A DNA stretch of 64,000 nt from Plutella xylostella (Eukaryota; Arthropoda; Insecta; Lepidoptera; Plutellidae): positions 7,078,001 through 7,142,000 of the forward strand of contig NC_063992.1 of the NCBI RefSeq assembly GCF_932276165.1, in the 5' to 3' direction. Within the stretch, counting starts at the first letter, position 1. Every line of letters begins with the position of its first letter. The notes below the pieces were generated by a model that had not been told where the DNA came from, searched no databases, and saw nothing but the letters and a program-made list of their open reading frames with translations. Made by a program: the position numbers and the translations under genes. Of the stretch, positions 34,849-46,841 are shown in pieces.

Positions 34849-36041
34849 TATTAATAGTGGTATAACAAAACTAGAGTAAATTCATTCGAAAAATCCGATT
34901 GTTTAGCAACACAAGTTATCACCTTGCTTGATCAACTCTCAATGAGTGAATGAATTAAATTTACTTTACTTCATTGATTCTATTTCGGAAACGTCAAAAG
35001 TGACCGAATGAAAAATGCGTCCACCAATCACAACAAATCTATTCACAGATTATTTTGAGATTAATCAAATAAAATAATCGATTACTAATACTAACGAACC
35101 AAATATTATTTTATGAATGGATAGACAAAATTTCATACCTATTTCAAAGCGTTTCATGTAGCTGCGTACAGACCGGTCAAACGAACGCCAACGAACGGGT
35201 ATCGTTGACCTTCGTTGCTGCAATCTGCCCTGTATTATGTTTGATAAATAATAATAATAATAAAATTCATTATTTACAGGTAAGACCCATTAAAATACAA
35301 ATACAATAATAGTAATATTAAAATAATAAGTAAAATAAAAAAAAATAGTAAAATAAATATCCATCGTTGGGCGTTCATTGGCCGTTCGTTGGGCCGGACA
35401 TTCTATCTTTAAAATAACAATATTGGAAGGTAGATAAAATTAAAATGGAAGTTTTGTAGTGGATGGATTTGTGTGTTGTGATAAACTTTTACGATGTCCC
35501 CGTGTAAAACGGCCTCTACATGCCACTGTACTGTATTGTACATTAGTGCTGACACACTAGCGGACGCGGCTTACGGACGCGGCTGTCAGCCGTGACTTAA
35601 GGAGCCCACACACTAGTGGACGCGGCTTACCGCCACACTAGTGGACCGGCCGCGACTGATAATGTGCACGGTCTTTTGGGACAGTTCGTGCCAGATCGCG
35701 CTCGGACGTCTGAAAGCTGAAGGTCAGTCCAAGGTTACGTCCGCGACTTACGTCCGAGAGCGATCTGGCACGAACTGTCCCAAAAGACCGTGCACATTAT
35801 CAGTCGCGGCTGACAGCCGCGTCGTTAAACCGCGTCCGCAAGCCGCGTCCGCTAGTGTGTCGGGGCCTTTATGATTCAGGCTAATCGTACTCTGTGAGTG
35901 TTGTTTATCCTTATCTGTTGTCATTGTCAAAAATATTCTACGATTTACCATTTGCTAAAATAAATTTGGTTATTTTGGTCGGATTTCTAGTCATTAAATA
36001 CACGAAAACTCTACAAACAACTCTTTATTCAAAGCGTTAAT
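34849..36041. promoter_or_regulatory. Divergent promoter interval, SLC36 gene / AMPK beta
   Basis: About 1.2 kb separates the start codons of the two outward-facing genes and so must carry both promoters and 5' UTRs. It holds a low-complexity (ATA)n LINE-tail remnant at 35246-35360 and the foldback element at 35549-35867. No TATA box or specific factor site can be claimed. Confidence 0.55.
35549..35867. mobile_element. Foldback MITE, copy 1
   Basis: The outer ends GACACACTAGCGGACGCGG and its reverse complement form terminal repeats. Inside, arms 35651-35709 and 35750-35808 are 59-base inverted copies with about one mismatch, around a 40-base loop, so the unit would fold into a very stable hairpin. 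A second family member is at 43903-44190. No transposase is present; the superfamily and target duplication are unresolved. Confidence 0.75.
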
Positions 36042-39000
36042 ATGGGGAACGCTGGCAGTAATCACCCAAAAGAGTGGAGCAGGGACACGAGTGCGAAAAC
36101 ACCAGATATTGCGCCGTCCTCGCCAACTAAGGAAGGAGAGGCCTTCACATTCGACAAAAAGGTAGACGACGACCGCAGCGGTCGGGATGATGACAATAAC
36201 ATTGAAGACGGAGCTCCGTACTACACTAAAGCAGCGCCTGAGAGCGACGAAGAGTTTGTCCGCAGGGAGCGATCCAATACGTTGACCAGTCAAAGCAAAG
36301 AGGTTGATGAGCTAAAAGTATTACCTACAGTATTCAAGTGGGAGGGTGGAGGTAAACAGGTCGGTACCATCTTACAATTATAGTATGAATTCTCGCATGT
36401 AAAACTAAAAAACTACTACACTGTATGATACAAGCCACCATTCTGATGTGAGAAGTTGAAATTGTCTTTTTATAAGATTTATAAAGGAATCAAATATTGT
36501 TATTGTAATGTGTTGATATTGAAAATTTATTAGATAAAGGGCAAATATATTCACAATGGGATCTGTGAGCAAGTGTGTGTAGTGAACCTACAGTCGTCGA
36601 AATATAATAGGCCCGTTTAGACAGCTACACAAATTTGCTATTTACTCTTGATTTACCTGATGAAATGCATAAAAAAACACATAATATGGCTTATTATTTA
36701 ACGGCCGAAATTAAAAAGAACTTTTAAAGCACCAAAAGTTACTTATTGTTTAGATTTTTTATGATTTATGTTTGACACCTGCTGTCATCCCATACATTTT
36801 GGAGCTGTCCAAACGGGCCTCTTATATTTCGACAACTCAACTGTAGGAGGACTAGCCCTTTCAAACAAGAAAATTGAAATATTTATTCACTAAATGTTTA
36901 ATTCATTATTTTTCATATTATGTTTCCAGGTGTTTATCAGTGGAACATTTACTGAATGGAAAACTATACCAATGGTGAAGTCACACGGAGATTTCGTCAC
37001 AATAATAGACTTGCCAGAAGGAGAGCACCAGTACAAATACTTTGTTGATGGTGAATGGCGCCATGACCCTACAGTGGTATTACCTTTCATATTACTTTTT
37101 AATAACAATGTCCATTACAATTATGCAATAATTGCAGTAGGTTATGTAGTTGCAATGTTTGTGTTAAACGTATTATGCTCTAAACATAATCAAAAATGTA
37201 CCTACAGTTAACATAATTATATTTTAGTATTCTAGCCTTATCTTTCTAGTCATGTAGGTAGTCCTTATCATAATCAGAAATCTAAAACAAATTCAAACTG
37301 CTCATGTACTGTGTGAGAATACTCAACTCTATTATCATGATAATGAACATTGCAAAATCAGGTCATCTCAAACAAATAGGTTTTTATAAAATACAATAAT
37401 GAAGCATCCATAGTAGAGCTGAAAACATCTGACATTTGGCTTGCCCACTTACCCATCAACTCTCTCAACACAAGCTTGCTTGTGTTCGGGTCCACCAACC
37501 CACACTCGATCAGCATGGTAGACTAGGCCTAAAACCCTTCCTTCATCGGATTTGGTAGGGAGACCTGCCCCAGCAGGACATGATGGGTTGTCAGTTGTGG
37601 CAAAAATATAATTTGATGTTTTTTTCAGAAATTGGTGGACAATGGGATGGGGTCTAAAAATAACATGGTGTCTGTGAAACTGTCAGATTTTGAAGTGTTC
37701 CAAGCACTGGCCAAGGACAGCGAAGGCATCCACAGCGGTGCCCAGACTGAATACTCACAGGTAATCAAGTCATGTTAATATTAGATTCAGCCCCTATTTT
37801 TAAAATAAAAAAACAGCATAAAAATGCTGACACAGGTAGGATTTGCCTCTGTACCGGAGAGGGGCACATGACACTAGTTAGCAGAATTATAAGTTATATC
37901 CAAAATATATTAATGGTAAGACATGCATTTTTGAAGATATAAAAATATTTAGAAGGTGATGTAAAGTATCTCAATTCATACTTGCATTCCTCATCTGGAC
38001 ATATCCACTCTCCAATGTCAAACAAATGGTTCTATTGACTACACCATGAGCCCTGTAACAAATATGTATATACGTATTTTGTTTTAGGAGATACCTCAAT
38101 CGAAGCCGTGGGAGAAAGTGTCGGGGCCCCCGATACTCCCGCCGCACCTGCTACAAGTTATTTTAAACAAAGACACACCCTTATCTGTAAGTATCCATCA
38201 TTAAATTTAAGGCGTGCATGATAGGTGCCCTGCCCAGTGCATTATCACGGGTTTATTATTTATAGGTATTTTTTGGCGCACTTTAGCAAAGTAACTGACC
38301 TTAAGATATAACTGGCCAATCCTTTCAGCATGTTGACAAACCCTAGTGTAGCTATAGTTTTTGTCACCGAAATGATACTCCTTAGACACAGAATTGCTTT
38401 GAGTGATATTTACTAAATACACCTAAAAAACATAAATACACCTATGTATGTATGTATTTAGAACAGCAATAAAATAGTAAAGTGAGACCACATCATCGAA
38501 TTTATCTATCATAGTGTTTCCATATTTACCCACTTTATTATGCCCACGCGTCCTAGTTTGCCTTTTAGTTCGTCAAAATAGAAGCAACCACATGCCAAGG
38601 GAATAGGGTACAGAATTGTCTGACTGTGATTAATTTACATCTTTGTAGTAGGTACAGTGAGGGATTATTCAGTATAATGTTTCAGAATCGTTTCTATGAT
38701 CCATCATTGCACTGTGGATTCCATAACTAATCCCCCAATTAAGATTTATTATTGGACAACCTTAAGATCATTCAATATTCGTGTTTTAAAACTGCTAACT
38801 CGCATGCACTATTAGCAGTTATCATAACTTGAAAAGAATACGTTATTTTTAAATTTCCATAACAATCCACTATCACTCAGTCATCTGCAAAGGCTACAAG
38901 TTTAACATTCATTTCTTATTTATTATCCTCAAATACATGACGGTACTTAATCTTACATAATATAATATGATGTGTCTATTTATTTCTCATGGTTAGATAG

Positions 39001-39493
39001 ATAAATAATTCCTTGTTTAATGTTTATCACATAATATGAGTCATTATCAATTTATCTAACTATGTATTACTAACACAGGTGTGTACCTATATCCGTAAGC
39101 ATAAAACCTAATCTTTCATATCAACTGCAACATTTACGATCGTATCGCTCGATTGTAACTGCACACATGAGAGTTTCTCCAGCTAGTCATGAATCGAACT
39201 AAAGTTGTTATGAAATGTGTACCTTTAATGCCACGAGATACAGTCGTGGTTAGCGCAGCACCGCTCCTTAACTTCGTTTTTTGGAAACTAGAGTATCCCT
39301 CCAGTATCGTAAGAAACGATTAACTATAATGAGGAATTGTTCGCAGTGCGAGCCGACCTTGCTTCCGGAGCCCAACCACGTCATGTTGAACCATCTGTAC
39401 GCGCTGTCGATCAAAGATGGCGTCATGGTCCTCTCAGCCACGCACAGATACAGAAAGAAGTACGTCACCACTCTACTCTACAAGCCAATTTAA
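36042..39493 (+). CDS. AMP-activated protein kinase beta subunit
   Basis: Scaffold subunit of AMPK, holding the catalytic alpha and nucleotide-binding gamma subunits and binding glycogen. Exons: 36042-36359, 36930-37076, 37629-37760, 38088-38186, 39347-39493, all phase 0, 280 residues, the normal length. The N-terminus MGNAGS is a myristoylation site (Gly2). The carbohydrate-binding module spans about 95-175; Trp116, Lys142 and Trp149 (TFTEWKT, EHQYKYFVDGEW) match the glycogen-contact residues Trp100, Lys126 and Trp133 of mammalian beta1. The alpha/gamma-binding C-terminus is almost invariant: ILPPHLLQVILNKDTPLS, LPEPNHVMLNHLYALSIKDG, ending YVTTLLYKPI. The donor of exon 1 is GTCGGT, slightly weak. 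The orthologue in Drosophila is alicorn. Confidence 0.95.
37430..37605 (-). repeat. Dispersed ~380-bp repeat, partial inverted copy
   Basis: The inverted counterpart of 12320-12480 (ACAAGCTTGCTTGTGTTCGG, CTAGGCCTAAAACCCTTCC), located in AMPK beta intron 2, 23 bases before the acceptor of exon 3 (exon starts 37629). Confidence 0.65.
38187..39346 (+). other. Intron 4 of AMPK beta
   Basis: 1.16 kb between the exon ending KDTPLS and the last exon. No additional exon or recognisable element was seen. Confidence 0.6.
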
Positions 39494-40084
39494 TATATCC
39501 AATGCCATTTACTTAGGTCCAATAGTTTAAATTATATGCTTAGAAAAGTTCTTATGAAGTGCCTACACTTAGGTAATTAATGGAATTTAATTCATGTCGC
39601 CAGCTTCTACTTTGTTCTTCTAGAAAATTTAGTAGGTATTAGAACAACATGTAACGATAAATTCTTCGGTCTTGGGGTCCATTCTCACGTAAAGACGGTG
39701 AAATTAATTTGTATTGTATGGCTTTTATTGAAGTATTTTTATTAAGATATCCATATCGCCTCGCATATTTACTTCACAGCTGGTTTATATTTACCAAAGA
39801 GACATTAATTAATTACATGTTAAATCTTACCATGCCTAAAAATATTCACTAATTCTTTACTCAGCTGAGCAAATCGTCAGTTAGGTATATTAGAAACAAA
39901 TGAAAGTAGATTTTATAACACCAACTAGACTTAACAAATGTCTTACCGTTATTCCCCGAATCAGTTTTATTTCGTAAATATAACTCAAACGATTATGAAA
40001 CCACAATTTGCCCCGCAAACCTAAAACTCATTTAGTCACGTTGTCCGTTGACAAGTTGTTTTTAAGCCACCATCGTCGTAGGTA

Positions 40085-40335
40085 CATCAGTCAATGTCAA
40101 TGCACGTCCACTGCTGGATATAGCACTCTCTCCCGGCATTCTCCATCCAACCATGGACCGGCCGCCTGACGAAGCCTCTGGTATCTGGTAATTTACAGTC
40201 TGCAAGCTTCCAAATATATCTGCCCACCCTCACGTAAATCAGCGCCATGTCCATATAAATACCTAAATTAGGGGTGCTCAGATATCTGTAGCAGGTTATT
40301 TTCATAGACTATCCCTGCGGGGATTACAGTCATGA
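40085..40335. repeat. Lepidoptera SINE/LINE-end fragment
   Basis: It contains CACGTCCACTGCTGGATATA, CCATCCAACCATGGACCGG and CCCTGCGGGGATTACAGTC, words typical of Lepidoptera repeat 3' ends; a short relative lies at 33366-33425. The borders are approximate. Confidence 0.5.
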
Positions 40336-41179
40336 GCATATATGTATGTTGTATTCAAAGAACTTACAGGTTTAATAAACTCATTAACAGCTTCAGACCA
40401 ATGTTTACTAGGTAATTACCCGTATGAAATAACTAGGTACATGTTTATCAATTCAGAAACTAGATGGGTACTCTGTACCGTTACTGAAATTCAGTGGTTA
40501 ATTTATCCTAATATGAGTTCACTTACGATAGGGTATTGTGTTTATAAAACAATTGGTACTTATGTTAGGTGCATACCTACCTTACAAATGCGTGTTATTC
40601 TTAACTATTAGCTGGTGTATTATTATTATTTAGTGATGAATTCCCTTATTTAACAAAATATTAAGATAAGTCGGTTGCGGAGAATGTGTGATAATAATTA
40701 TGTTAGATTGTCATAGTAATTTGTGTAGTTTATTTAATGTAAATAAAATAAATAATGCTGTTAAATCAATGTCTATTTTTTACACACCACTCAATCAATA
40801 ATAAATTACAATAAAATGCAACTAAATTTATGATACATACCTACTTACATTTATAATTAAAATAGTGGCACTGGTACATCTTTTGGTAACTCCTTTTCAA
40901 TATTTACATGCTCTTGCCTTCTTAAATTAATTAGTCATGATAATAATAACATAATCAAAATATTTAGCTTTAATTAAATTACTTTGAGATACTATCTTTA
41001 TTAATAAGTACCAAAGTGTGAAATTCGCTGAAATACTTTAGCATAAGTGCAGTGCAGCAGTGTCAACTAAAACAAATAAGTACCTACCTAATACTGAACC
41101 AAATTAAGTTTACCTAATATTGTGATGCTTAATATCAATACTGCTGCTTTCTTATATTTTTTGAAACTTGAGAACGTAC

Positions 41180-41375
41180 TCTTACGATGAAGAAAACATC
41201 GTGAGGTAACCTGCACAGATGCTAGATGTGCGCCCTAAGTGCATTGTATAGTACCCGTTGAAAACGGCGATACAGCTAGCGACCCGTAACTACAAATGTA
41301 GAGCGAAAAGCGGGTGGCTTGTGGGTTACGGGCCACCTCTGACTACCCCTTCGGCGATTAAAGTCGTGAGCATAA
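41180..41375. repeat. Dispersed repeat fragment
   Basis: It carries GAAAACATCGTGAGGTAACC (related to 27684-27710) and GAAAACGGCGATACAGC plus AGAGCGAAAAGCGGGTGGC, which recur at 53236-53300. The two subparts together suggest one repeat family with several truncated members here. Confidence 0.55.
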
Positions 41376-41627
41376 TATTATGTATATTTCTATGATTACA
41401 TAGGTATGTTGTTTTACAAAAATACCGAAAGTCTTTTCAAGTAATTCAGAATCTTAAATAAGAGAATATCCTTCTTGGATAGCAATAACCCAACTGGTTT
41501 AAAATGCAATAAAAATAGCAGTTTTTAAAACAAGTTGGATAGGTATAAAAAAGCGTCTAATAGGCACTTCTACTTTTTTTAATGATCTAAAAACCTTAAT
41601 TTACCCTTGACATTATATATAAATAAT

Positions 41628-43506
41628 TTAGTCATTTTCGGTCACAACTATCGGTAACAATAATTCCTTTTTATCTTTGGCTTCCATATCACTGCCTAAA
41701 ACATTATTCACTGGATTCTTAAAATACATGGCAACAGCTATGCTCACTAAACATATCGAGATCACAGTATACCTCGTGATCAGTATACCAAACAGTAAAT
41801 AACACACTACAGCTGTGATTATTAATTCTAATGCACTAGCATATGTCTTCAATATAGAATTGAGATTCTTTAGGAAAAAACTTGTTACTATACCAACTAT
41901 CGCGCTATTTACAATTATAAGTATCACGTAAGTGTCGCCTAGCATCTTGAAATCCTCGAACACATCACACAATTCACCTTTAAATGTAAGAAAGATTAAA
42001 TTGCAAACTACAGAGTCAAGATACATAAAGACATTCTGTAGAAATATGTCCACATCGGACCCCTGAGTTTTCAATAAATACTCATTGTATGTGCCGGCTA
42101 AGCAAGAGCAGAAGTTTTGGAAATTAATAGATATTGTGTAAACACTGAATATTGTTGCCCAAACACTGGTGTCAGTGGCGGCGCCTCCGGACTGCACGGC
42201 CGCTGCGTCGATGTTCTTGATCATACATCCAACTGTTAGCACTGCTAACGATATCCATTGCATGAATCCCAACTTCTTGTTAAATAAGCACTGTAATCAA
42301 AAATTTACATGAAATAAAGTTATAATTTTTTGACTAAAATGCATGTAAAAGTAATGAAAAATGATCTATTACACATAAAGGACTAAATTTACTTAAGCCA
42401 TGTAGCATTATAAATAATGGCTAAAGATTTGAGTTTCTTCTTTATAAACATACACATTTATATTTTTTCTGTATTTGTAGGATATTAAGTATTATAGGGA
42501 AAACGGAAAATTTTATTGAAACAGTCACTAACCTGGAATAATATAGCTGTTAAAACAACTCTGAACTGCAGTAAAATGTAGTATGTGGTTGGATCATAAT
42601 GGGCCAGATTAATGAAAGCTAAATTGTTATAAAAACAATAGAGCAGTGATGGTATGAAGTACAGAAACAGCAGTTTATGATTTATCATAACAGCTTCGAA
42701 TATATTTGGCTTGTTTCTGAAATAAAGCAGATTCAAATCAGCAAATAGGGCAAACATCCTGCAGATAAAAGTTGGTCAATTTTACATTATGAATATGAAA
42801 AGGAATAAAATTGATATTTTTTTCTTAGATTCCTCTTCAGATAGTTGGAATAATGTTTCTTTTGTGCTAATTAACTTGAGCAGTTTTACTTAGCTAAGTG
42901 TTTATAAAGTTACACACTTTAATATTTATATTTAGGAGTTCTTTAATAGGTTTTGCTATCAGGTCCTCCATCAGGGTTTCCCCTGACTTATAGTACAAAT
43001 TTGTTTGTTAGTATAATTTGGCTTTTAAACAACTGTATTATATTATAAACTGTATACTCACTCCCTCCTGTAAGTGTAGAGGGTTGCGGAAGCGACCAGC
43101 TTGAGCAGCTCCGACATGAACACCACCAGCGTCGTGTTGTAGTTGTAGCCGCCATACTCTGTCTTGGAAGCTGTTACAAAAACCCCTGTGCGAAATGAAA
43201 ACTTTATTACAAAGTGACACATGCAGGTAAGTCTTACACTTTTATTTTTATTTATATGTGTAGAAAGTATTAAGAAAAAAAACCGTATTTTCTCTAGTAA
43301 TTATTAAGAATTATTAGCTGCAGAGGGGGCGTACATCAAATTTCAGATGTGCAAATATTTTGTAAGTATTAAATATGTTTAGTGATTTTAAAAAAAACAA
43401 CATTGATTATTACAAAACCCTTACCTTGGAATACAAAGAGAACGATATACAAGAAAAATATAATGAAAGCTTCTTTGTTGGGGAACAATTTATTCCATTC
43501 TCTCAT
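41628..43506 (-). CDS. SLC35A-type nucleotide-sugar transporter (senju-like candidate)
   Basis: Golgi antiporter expected to import a nucleotide sugar (UDP-galactose or similar) in exchange for the nucleoside monophosphate. Exons in coding order: 43425-43506, 43062-43170, 42533-42758, 41628-42290; phases agree, 359 residues. The start ATG at 43506 gives MREWNKLFPNKEAF, directly followed by a first hydrophobic helix. Family features: YNYNTTLVVFMSELLKLVAS (TM2 region), YFIPSLLYCFYNNLAFINL, PTTYYILLQFRVVLTAILFQ (the conserved Y/Q-hydrophobic block), GFMQWISLAVLTVGCM, then a long C-terminal exon with the remaining helices and a lysine-rich tail ending LPIVVTEND. The best subfamily guess is SLC35A4/A5 (senju in flies). 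The substrate is inferred, not shown. Confidence 0.82.
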
Positions 43507-44484
43507 TTTAGAAGCAAAATATTATTTAGGTACACTATTCGCAAGGTAATCTATTTGAATCACTTTTCTGTATCGACACCAGCTCAGCGTAAGCTCTAAG
43601 CTGTATACAAAAAGGTGGAATCAATATACTCCAATGTGCATAATGTTAATGATAAAACTGTTTATATTTGAGTTTTTCCCTATAACTTCAGATTATTTGT
43701 TTTCAGTCAACCAACTTCGCCTTCCACTGCCGAAGCCGAACAAACAAAACAAATCATTGACAGCAGAGCGACAGATTATTTTGACTGACTTGACAGTGAC
43801 AAAAAGGTCAAAACAAAATATATTCTGTGGATCAGTAAAAAAATAGAGCTGTCTTTGGCACGGTCTCTCCGCTGGCGACTGGCGAGCTTGAAGCCAGCTT
43901 GAAGGCGCCGTCACATTAGCGGACGCGGCTTATGGATGCGGCTGTCAGCCGCGACTGATTAGTGTGCACGGTTTTTTGGGACAGTTCGTTCCAGATCGCT
44001 CTCGGACGTCTGAAAGCTGAAGGTCAGCCCAAGGTTACGTCTGCGATTTACGTCCGAAAGTTTGAACAGCGTAGTGTACCTACGTACCTTCGTTACCTAG
44101 ATACCTTTAAGTCGCGGCTGACAGCCACGTCCGTAATCCGCGTCCGCTAATGTGTCGGCGCTTAAGTCGCGTCTGCTAGTGTGTCGGCGCTTAAATATTC
44201 TATGGTCGACATGGTCGTCCATCGCATCGCATGACTGTACACAGAGTACATTATTTATGACTGTCAAGGTGACACTGACAGAAAAGAATAAGAATAGAGC
44301 TAGAGCAGCTGCGCAGCGCAATCAAGAATCAAATAAGACAGTGAAATAGATAAAATTTTGGATTTATTTTTATGTATTTGTGCGACTTTACTCTTTAAAT
44401 TTAATCGGAAACAGTGTTCTAATATATTGACTTGGTGTGGCGAGTCATCTCTGTTTCTAAACAAGTGTATATTATTACAAAACA
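43507..44484. promoter_or_regulatory. Divergent promoter interval, SLC35A gene / TBC1D23
   Basis: The 978-bp space between the outward-facing start codons must hold both promoters. About 290 bp of it is the second copy of the foldback MITE. No core promoter motif is clear enough to call. Confidence 0.55.
43903..44190. mobile_element. Foldback MITE, copy 2
   Basis: Same family as 35549-35867: ends GGCGCCGTCACATTAGCGGA and CGTCCGCTAATGTGTCGGCG, shared interior GCACGGTTTTTTGGGACAGT and TCGGACGTCTGAAAGCTGAA. The right part of the long hairpin has been replaced by unrelated sequence (about 44060-44108), so this copy can no longer form the full stem. An extra half-end (GTCTGCTAGTGTGTCGGCGC) follows at 44170-44190. 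Confidence 0.7.
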
Positions 44485-46841
44485 ATGGCTGGAGACGAAG
44501 ACGATAGTACATGGTAATGATCAATATTATTATTTGGTACAACATGTAATACTATCGCTGCTTGTAATACTTAATTTTATCTATGCAAGGCGAGGCGCTT
44601 TTACAATACTTACTAACTTAGCTGGTACGAAGATTACTGTGTTTGCTATCACTATCAGTCTATCACTTTAATTAGTCATTCATTTTATGAGTTTCCTATG
44701 CTTTTTGTTAGTACTTTACATAGGTTTGATACATGTTCATTTAATACTTGATCAGGGTTTTTAAATTATAAACATTGCACTTAAAAAAGAATATTTATTT
44801 TTTAATAAAACTAATCTCAATTTGTTGCAGGCTGATTGAACTAGAATCAGCTTTACTTGATGGGTGCTCTGCTCAAGAAATAAATCTTTTGACGAAAGGG
44901 AAGAAAATACCAGAAAGTCTCCGTCCAGATGTATGGTTATTATGTCTACGCTGCCATGATGCTGGCAACCAACTTATTATGTTTGATGAAATATTTGACC
45001 TTCCCAACCAAAGTGAGCTCCGTGATCAAGTAAGGAAGTTTGTCAAAAAACTTGGCAATGATGAAGATGACAAACTTGCAGTAGCATCAGACCTTGAGTC
45101 CATTATGACATTCTACTGTAAATCTAAGTCAGTACGTTATAGTGCTGACAATGGCTGGATAGAAATTTTGCTGCCGTTATTGAGTTTAAAGCTTCCAAGA
45201 GCTGACACCTATAATTTGTTTGAAAAAATCTTGAAACTGTATGTTCCAAAGGGATGTGTTAAAAATGGTGTACCATTCCACATTCTTCGATTGTTACTTC
45301 AGTATCATGACCCTGAATTGTGTTCATTCCTTGACACCAAAAGAATTACTCCAGAGCAATACTGCCTGCCATGGTTGCAATCTCTTTTTGCTGGCACTTG
45401 CAATTTAGATGTGGTCCTTTTTATGTGGGATCTATACTTTCAAAGATCAGATCCATTTTTTATATTTTTCCTTTGCTTGATTATGATCATAAATGCAAGA
45501 GAACAATTACTGCAAATGCAAAATGAAGATAAATCTGCTATAATCCAGGCAGTTACTGGAATGCCAGCTGACCTAGAGGCAAATGACGTATCTGACTTCT
45601 GTTCTTTAGCCAACTACTATTCCCTTAAAACCCCAGTATCATTCAGAGATGATGTATTGGAATTATTATTTTCTGATTGTGAACTAGAAATTAACTCTAA
45701 ATTATATTCACAAGCACTATGTCTGCCAGTGGCTGTGCATGAGTTGGTAGAGAGTGCTACGGTTGATGCTGCACTTGATGTAGAGAGCATAAAGTTTTTC
45801 CTTGTGGATTGTCGACCAGCAGAGCAGTACAATGCTGGCCATTTGTCAACTGCCTTTCATCTTGACTGCAACCTCATGCTGCAGGAACCTAATGCTTTTA
45901 ACACAGCAGTGCAAGGATTACTGAATGCACAGAGACAGGCCTTAGCAGCCGGATCCCTGGCTGCTGGCGAACACCTGTGTTTTGTGGGATCAGGCAGAAC
46001 AGAAGAAGACAGCTATGCTCATATGGTGGTTGCCTCATTTCTGAAGAAAAACACGAAACATGTCTCAATGCTAGACGGGGGTTTTGTTGCTATTCATGAT
46101 TATTTTGGGGCTCACATGACAGATTGTTTGGAAGAGCATAATCCTCAAGCCTGTTTAGTTTGTGCACCCAGCAATAATAACAATAGCCCCATGAATATGC
46201 AAGAGAGAAGTAGAGAAAACATTCCATCAGTTCAACTGTTTAGTAAACTTTCATCTGCCATGAAAGCTAAAAGTCAAGAAGTGAAAGGAAAATTAATTGA
46301 TTACATTGTTAATCCAACTGCCACACCAGGAAATGGAGAGTGGCACGTTTCAGCCAATGACAAAAAAGATCGTAGATACAGGAATGTCCCGCCAGTATTC
46401 AGCATCAATGACGAAGAAGACGAATCCAAGTTGGAACTCCGTAGAGATGTGACTGATTCTAATTCGAATGAAGAAATAGTCGATATCAATAAGTTTTTGA
46501 AAGAACTGAATGTGGTCAACAGCTTTCAATGCCAAGAAGTTTTACTAAATGGATACATGTTGGATTCCTTTTTAGTAGTAACTGAGACGCACTTAGTTAT
46601 ATTACGTGAAATACCTAACAAACAAGGAGTCGCCAAAGTTATGGCCCGGCGGCCATTATCCACCATAGTCAAAATTACAGCAAAGAAGAGGCATCCTGAA
46701 CTTATAACATTTAAGTATGGAGTTCCTGATGGAGACAACTTATTAATTAAAGACATGAACAGGTTTCTTATTCCAAATGCAGCAGCAGCAACGAAATTGG
46801 TTTCCAACCAAATAGTCCAACAGTTGGATAATAAATCGTAA
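44485..46841 (+). CDS. TBC1 domain family member 23
   Basis: Golgi adaptor that captures endosome-derived vesicles at the trans-Golgi by linking golgins to the WASH/FAM21 machinery. A short first coding exon 44485-44513 (MAGDEDDST) is spliced to one large exon 44831-46841; the TG/G tryptophan codon spans the junction. 679 residues against about 699 in human. Order: inactive-type TBC domain at about 35-240 (RPDVWLLCLRC; the place of the catalytic YxQ reads YCLPWLQ, so GAP activity is not expected), rhodanese-like domain near 320-430 (FFLVDCRPAEQYNAGHL), a low-complexity linker with an SKLSSAMKAKSQEVKGKL helix, and the C-terminal PH-like domain from about 565 (NGYMLDSFLVVTETHLVILR). A poly(A) signal AATAAA is at 46965. 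Near-absence of introns is unusual against the multi-exon vertebrate gene. Confidence 0.93.

Larger units (their letters stand above)
39494..41627. other. Intergenic spacer between convergent genes
   Basis: Space between AMPK beta (+) and the SLC35A gene (-), with the 3' UTRs of both. Besides the repeat fragments listed separately, nothing coding was seen. A minus-strand poly(A) signal for the SLC35A gene could be the TTTATT near 40997. Confidence 0.5.

Noticed and set aside
35641..44150. Similar predicted peptides (IMCTVFWDSS-like / MCTVFWDSS) at 35661 and 43962
   Set aside because: The similarity is explained by the shared foldback MITE, not by a conserved protein; the frames are short and differ at the ends.
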